Source: Mxb001 sp049431945 (GTDB lineage: Bacteria; Actinomycetota; Actinomycetes; S36-B12). Taken from it: a DNA stretch of 5,765 nt. The notes beneath the pieces are model-generated. The model searched no databases and was not told where the DNA came from. It saw nothing but the letters and a program-made list of their open reading frames with translations. Below are positions 1 through 5,437 of this stretch, in pieces. The DNA lies in NCBI GenBank assembly GCA_049431945.1, contig JBMTDJ010000100.1, positions 1-5,765 of the forward strand, given 5' to 3'. Position numbers and translations under genes: made by a program. Positions within the stretch are counted from its first letter, which is position 1. Each line of letters opens with the position of its first letter.

Positions 1-37
1 AAACCTTGTGTCGGAGGTTCGAATCCTCTCGGGGCCA
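1..37 (+). tRNA. tRNA gene, 3' part only (isotype not determined)
   Basis: The left edge cuts a tRNA gene around position 37 of the tRNA. The remainder folds as expected. There is an anticodon-stem 3' strand (ACCTT, 3-7), a 5-nt variable loop (GTGTC, 8-12), and a T-arm with stem GGAGG/CCTCT (13-17 and 25-29, one G-U pair) around the loop TTCGAAT (18-24). The acceptor 3' strand is CGGGGCC (30-36), followed by discriminator A at 37. The acceptor 5' strand should therefore read GGCCCCG outside the window. The bases after the discriminator are CTC, so the CCA end is not encoded and must be added by a tRNA nucleotidyltransferase. The anticodon is missing. Discriminator A argues against Asn and Asp, but the isotype cannot be named. 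Confidence 0.9.
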
Positions 38-88
38 CTCAGCGGAAATCCTGAATCTTCCGTGATCCCATCGCAGCCCCCTTCGGCG

Positions 89-94
89 TACCGT
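89..94 (+). promoter_or_regulatory. candidate -10 element for leaderless transcription of the GH18 gene
   Basis: The hexamer TACCGT fits the actinobacterial -10 pattern TANNNT. It ends exactly 6 nt before the GTG at 101, so transcription would start at or next to the start codon, as is common for leaderless actinobacterial genes. No Shine-Dalgarno sequence precedes that GTG, which agrees with a leaderless mRNA. No clear -35 is seen. TANNNT is weakly informative, so this is a suggestion. Read-through from the tRNA promoter is the alternative. The rest of the 38-100 spacer shows nothing else recognisable. Confidence 0.35.
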
Positions 95-100
95 CGTCAT

Positions 101-1630
101 GTGAGACGGGCGATCGCAGCACTTGGCCTGGGGGCGGCAATCCTCATGGGACCCGCATTCTCGGCCCCTGCCCAGGCAATCACACCCCAACTCATCACCG
201 GCCCCTACGTCTCAGGCTGGTTCGGCTACTGGGAGCCGGACTCCGTCGTCGAGACCCTGGCGGCCCAGGGGACCTCGACCGTTCCCGAGGTCAACCTCTT
301 CTGGTGGAGCTTCGCCGACGCCGATCGGCCGCTGTGCACCTACAACACCAATAGTTCCTGCAACTCGGCGAACTGGACCAACGACCATCTCAATGGTCAG
401 CGACTCATCCTGCAGGACGCGGGCATTCCCGTGCTCGGCTCCATCGTCGACGGCTCGCGCGCTGGCACGCTCTCCGAGTACCTCGCCACCGAAGGCCGAC
501 GAGATGCCTACGCAGCGATGATCGTGGACTGGACGGTCCGGGCCGGGCTGGACGGTGTGGACCTGGACTGGGAGAAGTTCGCGTTCGCGGATGACCGAAG
601 TACGTGGGCGACAACGCAGCCGCGGTGGGTCGCGTTCATCAAGGTCCTGTCCAAGAAGCTCCGTGACGCAGACCTGGTGCTCTCTGCCACGGTGCCAGCG
701 GGCTCGTATCCCTTCCGCAGCGATGGCACTCCTAACCCGGGCACGGGCTACTGGGTCTACGCCTGGGACGAGATCATCGACGACGTCGATCGACTGCGGA
801 TCATGGCCTACGACTACAGCTACTCCTCACCGGGGCCGATCGGTCCTTATACCTGGGCCGCGGAGGTGACCCGCTCGGCGATCGCGCAAGTGGCGAGCAC
901 CAAGGCCTCCAACAAGAAGAAGATCTGGCTCGGCATCCCGCAGTACTCGCGCAACTGGGTGAGGCAAGACGCAGGCGGCTCCTACGTCACACAGGGGTCA
1001 TGCCCAGCTGGGTGGAAGCCCGCCGCCGGCGCATCCGGCGTTCCCGGCATGCTCAGCCAATCGGTCGCGCGCGCCAAGGAGATCGCCGCCCGCGAGAAGG
1101 TGACCCCGACGTGGAACTCTGCGGACGCGGAGTACACCTTCCGATACTGGATCCTCACCGAGGGCACCGCCGACGGAGTCGCCACCGTCTGCAAGGCGGA
1201 GCGTGAGGTGTGGTTCGCCGACACCCGATCGGCGACGCGCAAGGCCAACATCGTCACGCAGCAAGGCATCGCCGGTGTCGCGGTGTGGGAGTTCGGCTTC
1301 GTCCTCGACGGCTTCTACAGCAAGATGGCGAAGAAGATCGCGCCACCGCTGGAGTTGCGAGCGAACTTCGACGATCGCATCCGCAAAGGACAGTCGACAA
1401 CCGTGAGTGGCAAGGTGCTGCGCGGTGACGACGCGGTGGCCAGCGCCAAGGTCAATGTCACCTGGATCTCAGCGACCGGCAACAAGGTCGATATCGGGAC
1501 GACACGCACCAACGCCAAGGGGCGGTACTCCATCACCGTGACGCCGAAGAAGTCGGGCACGCTACGCATCAAGGCCAGGTCCGAGGGCCAGGAGGCCGTC
1601 GTCAAGCGCCCCATCACGGTGCGCGGCTAG
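101..1630 (+). CDS. secreted GH18 (YaaH/SleL-like) glycoside hydrolase with C-terminal Ig-like domain
   Basis: Predicted exported hydrolase of GlcNAc-containing polymers (peptidoglycan or chitin), 509 aa from the GTG at 101. A signal peptide (arginine pair, hydrophobic core, Ala-Gln-Ala near residue 26) is followed by a GH18 barrel at about 35-412. It has the full catalytic motif DGVDLDWE at 151-158, with Glu158 the expected proton donor, plus MAYDY at 235-239 and the strand-8 tryptophan (Trp396). The stretches SSPGPIGPYTW, LGIPQYSRNW and VWFADTRSA resemble the YaaH/SleL branch rather than classic chitinases. No LysM repeats are present. Residues 415-509 look like a beta-rich Ig-like or carboxypeptidase-regulatory-like domain ending at the C-terminus, probably for adhesion or spacing. 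Four cysteines (79, 87, 301, 364) could form two disulfides. Start choice: the frame is open back into the tRNA, so a start at 8 is implausible. GTG 62 (522 aa, longer n-region) is the main alternative; 101 is preferred for its compact signal peptide and the -10 hexamer. Fold and export are secure; the substrate is inferred. Confidence 0.88.
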   Translation: MRRAIAALGLGAAILMGPAFSAPAQAITPQLITGPYVSGWFGYWEPDSVVETLAAQGTSTVPEVNLFWWSFADADRPLCTYNTNSSCNSANWTNDHLNGQRLILQDAGIPVLGSIVDGSRAGTLSEYLATEGRRDAYAAMIVDWTVRAGLDGVDLDWEKFAFADDRSTWATTQPRWVAFIKVLSKKLRDADLVLSATVPAGSYPFRSDGTPNPGTGYWVYAWDEIIDDVDRLRIMAYDYSYSSPGPIGPYTWAAEVTRSAIAQVASTKASNKKKIWLGIPQYSRNWVRQDAGGSYVTQGSCPAGWKPAAGASGVPGMLSQSVARAKEIAAREKVTPTWNSADAEYTFRYWILTEGTADGVATVCKAEREVWFADTRSATRKANIVTQQGIAGVAVWEFGFVLDGFYSKMAKKIAPPLELRANFDDRIRKGQSTTVSGKVLRGDDAVASAKVNVTWISATGNKVDIGTTRTNAKGRYSITVTPKKSGTLRIKARSEGQEAVVKRPITVRG

Positions 1631-1632
1631 GA

Positions 1633-3156
1633 CTACTCCTCCACACGCTCCACGCGAGCGGGGAACATCCGCCAGGCAAGGAACGCGCCCACCGCCACAA
1701 TCGCCGCGGCAACCATCAGCGCCGTCGTCATGCCGGACACGAACGCATTGCCGGCGACCTGGCGGATCGGCGTCGCCATGTCGGCTGGGAGTTGAGCGAC
1801 CGCGAGCGATCCGGCGGCGAGGGATTCACGAACGGCATCGACGACGTTCGCCGGAATGGAAGCGATGGCATCTCCGGCAGCGGTTATCTGCTGCTGGATC
1901 TCATTGCGGTACCCCAGCGACAGCAGGGACCCGAGGATCGCGACGCCGAGCGATCCGCCGAGTTCACCCACGCCGTCGTTGACCGCCGACCCCATGCCCG
2001 CCCGTTCGCGGGGGACGGACGCGAGGACAGCATTGGTCGCCTGAGGCAGCACCATGCCCAGCCCCAGCCCCATGAGGCCGAGGCTTGCGCCCACGTGGAT
2101 GTACGCCGAGTCCGCGGTGAGGTACGCCGCAAGCGCCAGCCCCACGACGACGAGGAGCAGACCGCTCACGACGATGCGCCTGGTGCCGAATCGCTCGGCC
2201 CACCGCGGGCTGAAGAGGGAAGCAAGGAAGAGACCGCCAGCCGCTGGCAGCATCGCGACCCCGGACTGCAGCGGTGAGTTCCCCTGCACAAGCTGCAGGA
2301 ACTGCGGAAGGAAGAACATCACGCCCATGAGTGCGCCGTACACCAGAGCGACCGTGATGATCGCCACGGTGAAGAGGCGATTGGTGAAGAGCGACATGGG
2401 CAGCAGCGGGCGAGGCGCCTTGCGTTCCCACCACACGAACGCTGTGATGAAGACGATTGCGGTGATCGTCGAGCCGATCGTCACGGCGGAGAAGCCCTGG
2501 TCGGGGACCTCGATCACCGTGACGACAAACGCGATGATGCCGATGGTCGAGAGGACAGCACCGAGGGGATCAAGCCGCGGCTTGCTCGGGTCCCGTGACT
2601 CCGGGACGAGGGCCAAGGTCGCCAGGAGAGCCAGGACGACCAGGGGTGGATTGACCCAGAAGATCGCGTGCCAGCTGGTGACCTCGAGCAGGAGACCGCC
2701 AAGGATCGGCCCGATCGCGACGGCGGCACCCGCGACCGCGGCCCAGATGCCGATCGCCTGGGCACGCTCGCGCGGCTCGGTGAAGACCTGGACCAGGATC
2801 GACAGCGTCGAGGGCATGATGAATGCACCACCGATGCCCATAACGGCGCGGCACGCGATGAGGATGTCTGCACTCGTCGCAAAGCCGGCCACGAGTGAGC
2901 CAGCACCGAAGATGACGAGTCCGATGACGAGCGCGCGGCGGCGGCCGAATCGGTCCCCGAGGCTCCCCGCGAGCAGGAGCGTGCCCGCGAAAATCACCGA
3001 GTAGGCATCGACGACCCACTGGAGTTCAGCCGTTGTCGCACCCAACACCTCCTGAAGGGTCGGCAGAGCGACGTTGACGATCGTGTTGTCGAGGGAGATG
3101 AGCGCCAGCGCGGCCGCCAGCACAAGGAGGATGACCCCTCCAGACCGAGCTGCCAC
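1633..3156 (-). CDS. MFS transporter, DHA2 family (EmrB/QacA-type, 14 TM), putative drug:H+ antiporter
   Basis: Integral membrane protein of 507 aa, the normal length for 14-helix DHA2 exporters, which expel drugs or other amphipathic compounds in exchange for protons. Visible family motifs are motif D1 LDNTIVNVALP at 22-32 in TM1 with Asp23, motif A GSLGDRFGRRR at 64-74 in the TM2-TM3 loop, and the antiporter motif C AIGPILGG at 147-154 in TM5. A hydrophilic segment at about 416-467 before the last helix matches the large external loop usual in this family. The start is GTG at 3156: an in-frame TAG lies four codons upstream, so no longer start exists, and 11 residues precede the first helix. 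No good Shine-Dalgarno is present, but a -10-like hexamer sits 6 nt upstream. No TetR or MarR regulator lies next to it in the window. It converges on the GH18 gene with 2 nt between stop codons and is divergent from the antiporter gene. The substrate cannot be read from the sequence. Confidence 0.93.
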   Translation of the reverse strand: MAARSGGVILLVLAAALALISLDNTIVNVALPTLQEVLGATTAELQWVVDAYSVIFAGTLLLAGSLGDRFGRRRALVIGLVIFGAGSLVAGFATSADILIACRAVMGIGGAFIMPSTLSILVQVFTEPRERAQAIGIWAAVAGAAVAIGPILGGLLLEVTSWHAIFWVNPPLVVLALLATLALVPESRDPSKPRLDPLGAVLSTIGIIAFVVTVIEVPDQGFSAVTIGSTITAIVFITAFVWWERKAPRPLLPMSLFTNRLFTVAIITVALVYGALMGVMFFLPQFLQLVQGNSPLQSGVAMLPAAGGLFLASLFSPRWAERFGTRRIVVSGLLLVVVGLALAAYLTADSAYIHVGASLGLMGLGLGMVLPQATNAVLASVPRERAGMGSAVNDGVGELGGSLGVAILGSLLSLGYRNEIQQQITAAGDAIASIPANVVDAVRESLAAGSLAVAQLPADMATPIRQVAGNAFVSGMTTALMVAAAIVAVGAFLAWRMFPARVERVEE

Positions 3157-3162
3157 GGGCTG

Positions 3163-3168
3163 AGACTA
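3163..3168 (-). promoter_or_regulatory. candidate -10 element, leaderless promoter of the MFS gene
   Basis: On the minus strand TAGTCT matches TANNNT and is separated from the GTG start codon (3156-3154) by exactly 6 nt (CAGCCC). This would place the transcription start on the first base of the start codon. The absence of a Shine-Dalgarno close to this GTG supports leaderless initiation. No TTGAC-like -35 is visible at the right distance. The same 6-nt spacing is seen at the GH18 gene. Confidence 0.4.
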
Positions 3169-3178
3169 GAGCCTCACG

Positions 3179-3210
3179 GCCGCGACCCCCAGCCCACTAG
3201 GCTTCGCGGC
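3179..3210. repeat. bulged inverted repeat / hairpin in the divergent intergenic region
   Basis: The arms GCCGCGA (3179-3185) and TCGCGGC (3204-3210) are perfect reverse complements. Nested directly inside the right arm, AGCC (3191-3194) pairs with GGCT (3200-3203) around the loop CACTA. The result is an 11-bp stem interrupted only by a one-sided CCCCC bulge (3186-3190). A weaker 5-bp hairpin follows at 3216-3233 (GTCGG/CCGAC). The element lies upstream of both transporter genes, near the expected -35 region of the MFS promoter and over a possible plus-strand -10 (TAGGCT, 3198-3203) for the antiporter. It could be a palindromic operator or, if transcribed, a leader structure. Chance occurrence in GC-rich DNA is possible. 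No T-run follows, so it is not a typical intrinsic terminator. Confidence 0.4.
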
Positions 3211-3256
3211 ACACAGTCGGAGGCAAGCCCGACAGGGACGGCTCGGCCGGATGCAC

Positions 3257-3262
3257 GAGAGG
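3257..3262 (+). promoter_or_regulatory. ribosome binding site of the antiporter gene
   Basis: GAGAGG lies 7 nt before the ATG at 3270, an ideal Shine-Dalgarno position. It fixes the start of the antiporter and implies that, unlike its two left-hand neighbours, this gene is translated from a leadered mRNA with a 5' UTR inside 3157-3269. Confidence 0.7.
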
Positions 3263-3269
3263 CGGGACA

Positions 3270-4505
3270 ATGGAACTGGCCACAGGGCTCTTCCTCAGTG
3301 AAGACGGTTCCCTCCAGCGCGAGTTGGTGTCCCTTCTCGTCATCCTCACGATCGCAGCCTTCACCCCCCTCCTCGTCGGGCTCCTGCGCCTGAAGATCGC
3401 CGAGGTCGTGTTCCTCCTGGTCTTCGGCATCATCTTCGGCCCGAACCTGCTGAACCTCATCGAAGTCGACCCATCGATCGAATTGCTCTCGGAGCTCGGC
3501 CTGGGCTTCCTTTTCTTCCTGGCCGGGCTGGAGCTTTCACCCAAGTCGATTCGTGGGCAGTCCGGGAGGCTGGCGATCTCGGGGTGGGGGATCTCGCTGG
3601 TGCTCGCCATGGGTGCAGCCTTCCTCCTCGAGCGAACAGGCGAGATCCAGGACTTCATCGGCTTCGCCATCGTCCTCACCAGCACCGCCCTCGGCACCCT
3701 CCTGCCCATGCTCCGCGACAGCGGGGAACTGAAGACCCCCTTCGGCAACTTCTTCATGGGTGCAGGAGCCTGGGGGGAGTTCGGTCCCGTGCTGGCCATT
3801 GCGATCCTGCTGAGCACGCGCAGCTCATGGGCCGCGATCGTGCTTCTCATCGTCTTCGCCATCATCGCCTACGTTGTGTCCCAGATCCCCGGCAAACTCG
3901 CTACCTCGCGAACACGCGAGCTCCTTGAGCGCGGACATCACTCCTCGTCCCAGACAGGAGTGCGGCTCACGATCCTCCTCATCGTGCTGCTGCTCACGGT
4001 GGCCAGTGGCTTCGGCTTCGATGCAGTGCTCGGCGCCTTTACTGCCGGCATCATCATGCGGCAGTACCTACCCGAGGAGGCTGAGAGCGAACTCCAACGA
4101 CGCGTCGAGGCGATCGCCTTCGGCATCTTCATCCCGGTGTTTTTCGTCGTCTCAGGCGCGAACATCGACATCCTCGCAATCATCGCCAAGCCTTGGCCGA
4201 TGCTCGCTGTCTTCGTCCTCATCCTGCTTGTTCGCGGAGTGCCGCAGTTCTTCCTCTATCGCAAGGCGATACCCGACACCCGAGACCGGACACGCTTCAT
4301 GCTCTTCGTCGCCACGGGGCTTCCGATCATCGTGGCAGTGACAAGCGTCGAGGTCGCAGCAGGTCACATGACCACGAATGACGCATCGGAGCTCGTCGCG
4401 GCTGGTGCTCTCACCGTGCTGGTCTTCCCCTTCATCGCGACCATGATGCGCAGGAAGCGACCCGCGGGATCTCAGGGAGAGGACCGCAGCGAAGCCACCG
4501 CATAA
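3270..4505 (+). CDS. CPA2-family cation:proton antiporter (Na+/H+ exchanger domain, KefB/NhaS-like)
   Basis: Membrane antiporter of 411 aa, predicted to exchange Na+ or K+ for H+ and so serve pH or ion homeostasis. It consists of a single Na_H_Exchanger domain of roughly 11-13 hydrophobic segments between residues 18 and 392, without the cytosolic TrkA-N/RCK domain of KefB and KefC. Family landmarks are GIIFGPNLL (53-61), ELGLGFLFFLAGLEL (75-89), LTSTALGTLLPMLRD (136-150) in the unwound-helix region, FIPVFFVVSGANID (287-300), and Arg322 in the LVRGVPQFF segment. At the helix that usually carries the ion-binding pair (QD, DD or ND) the protein reads GAWGEFGPV, with Glu170 as the only acidic residue. 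A short polar loop (about 206-230) and a charged C-terminal tail (393-411) are predicted to be cytosolic. The start is ATG 3270 with GAGAGG 7 nt upstream. The 3' end overlaps rlmB by 34 nt on the opposite strand. Family assignment is strong; ion specificity is unknown. Confidence 0.92.
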   Translation: MELATGLFLSEDGSLQRELVSLLVILTIAAFTPLLVGLLRLKIAEVVFLLVFGIIFGPNLLNLIEVDPSIELLSELGLGFLFFLAGLELSPKSIRGQSGRLAISGWGISLVLAMGAAFLLERTGEIQDFIGFAIVLTSTALGTLLPMLRDSGELKTPFGNFFMGAGAWGEFGPVLAIAILLSTRSSWAAIVLLIVFAIIAYVVSQIPGKLATSRTRELLERGHHSSSQTGVRLTILLIVLLLTVASGFGFDAVLGAFTAGIIMRQYLPEEAESELQRRVEAIAFGIFIPVFFVVSGANIDILAIIAKPWPMLAVFVLILLVRGVPQFFLYRKAIPDTRDRTRFMLFVATGLPIIVAVTSVEVAAGHMTTNDASELVAAGALTVLVFPFIATMMRRKRPAGSQGEDRSEATA

Positions 4506-5437
4506 AGCGCGATGCCCGCGGCCACGGACGCATTGAGTGACTCCGTCTCGCTGGCCATGGGGATCGACGCGATGCGGTCACACGCCTCGTTCACGAGTCT
4601 GCTCAGCCCCCGGCCCTCTCCGCCGATGACGATGACGAGCGGATCGGCGGCGGTGTCGCGGTCCATGGCGGTGAGATCGAGATCGCCATCCGCCGCAAGG
4701 CCCACGATCGTGCAGCCGGCCTTGGCGTAGGACGTGAGCGCTCGCGTGAGGTTGGTCGCGCGCGCCACCGGGAGGTGCGCCAGGGTGCCCGCACTGGCCT
4801 TCCATGCAGAACCCGTGACCCCGGCAGCGCGACGCTCAGGGACGACCACGCCATCCGCTCCGAACGCTGCCGCAGACCGCACGATGGCACCGAGGTTGCG
4901 CGGGTCGGTCACTCCGTCCAACGCGACGATGAGCGGTGCATGCCCGGCATCAGCCGCCCTTGCCAGCAGGTCGTCGGGATCGAGGTACTCGTAGGCGGGC
5001 ACCGTGAGAAGCAGACCCTGGTGCGCGGCGCCGCCGGACATCCGGTCAAGTTCCAGGCGCGTGACCTCCATGAGCGGCATTCCCAGGTCCGCCGCCGTCG
5101 ACAGTGCCTCGCGAACTCGATCATCGGTGTCGACGTACTGCTGCACGTAGAGCGCGCTTGCTGGCACCCCTGCCCGCAGAGCCTCGACGACCGGATTGCG
5201 CCCCACGAGCACCTCGCGGCCGTCCTTGCGTCCACGGGGGCCGGATGCGGACTTCGACGCACGCTTGTCCGCGGATCGCGCGCGACGCGCCGCGGGATGC
5301 TTCTGGCGGTCCTCGGCCTTGGGGGTCGGCCCCTTGCCCTTGAGCGCTTTGCGGCGCTGGCCTCCGGAGCCGACCGTCATGCCCTTCTTGGTGCCGGTCT
5401 TGCGCATAGCGCCCTTGCGCTGGGAATTGCCGGCCAT
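4472..5437 (-). CDS. rlmB: TrmH-family 23S rRNA (guanosine-2'-O-)-methyltransferase RlmB
   Basis: SAM-dependent SPOUT-class enzyme of 321 aa, expected to 2'-O-methylate G2251 (E. coli numbering) in the peptidyl-transferase P-loop of 23S rRNA. Residues 1-75 are a Lys/Arg/Gly/Ser-rich, probably disordered extension, typical of actinobacterial members. A SpoU substrate-binding domain covers about 76-146 (starts VLVGRNPVVEAL), and the knotted methyltransferase domain covers about 168-315. The three SpoU motifs are present: motif 1 DPRNLGAIVRSA (178-189, with the conserved Asn and Arg), motif 2 VIGGEGRGLSRLV (270-282), and motif 3 SLNASVAAGIALY (300-312). The start is ATG 5437, overlapping the cysS stop codon in TGATG, with GAGGAGGA just upstream; the frame is open further upstream inside cysS but that extension is a shadow. 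The cysS-rlmB pair is widely conserved in Actinomycetota (for example Rv3580c-Rv3579c in M. tuberculosis). Target-site identity is by homology, and TsnR-like resistance methyltransferases are the less likely alternative. Confidence 0.93.
   Translation of the reverse strand: MAGNSQRKGAMRKTGTKKGMTVGSGGQRRKALKGKGPTPKAEDRQKHPAARRARSADKRASKSASGPRGRKDGREVLVGRNPVVEALRAGVPASALYVQQYVDTDDRVREALSTAADLGMPLMEVTRLELDRMSGGAAHQGLLLTVPAYEYLDPDDLLARAADAGHAPLIVALDGVTDPRNLGAIVRSAAAFGADGVVVPERRAAGVTGSAWKASAGTLAHLPVARATNLTRALTSYAKAGCTIVGLAADGDLDLTAMDRDTAADPLVIVIGGEGRGLSRLVNEACDRIASIPMASETESLNASVAAGIALYAVASLRSSP

Noticed and set aside
8..100. Extending the GH18 gene to the GTG at position 8 or the GTG at 62
   Set aside because: A start at 8 lies inside the tRNA. 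GTG 62 is possible (weak GGAAA at 44-48) but gives a long n-region. The GTG at 101 gives a standard signal peptide and a well-placed -10 hexamer.
1..100. tRNA 3' end as an attachment site of an integrated element, with the GH18 gene as cargo
   Set aside because: No integrase, no direct repeat of the tRNA 3' end elsewhere in the window, and codon use of the following genes looks like that of the housekeeping genes on the right.
2054..3004. 316-codon open frame on the plus strand, antisense to the MFS gene
   Set aside because: The MFS gene on the minus strand has full family motifs. The antisense product has no recognisable domain and a Ser/Arg/Pro/Thr-rich composition, as expected from GC-biased third positions read in the opposite frame.
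3197..3865. 222-codon minus-strand open frame opposite the antiporter N-terminal half
   Set aside because: Its composition is Arg/Ser/Pro-rich with no domain, and it overlaps the well-supported antiporter gene and its regulatory region.
4461..4468. CCCGCGGG palindrome near the convergent antiporter/rlmB ends as a terminator
   Set aside because: It has no loop and no T-run on either strand, and it is a common chance word in GC-rich coding DNA.
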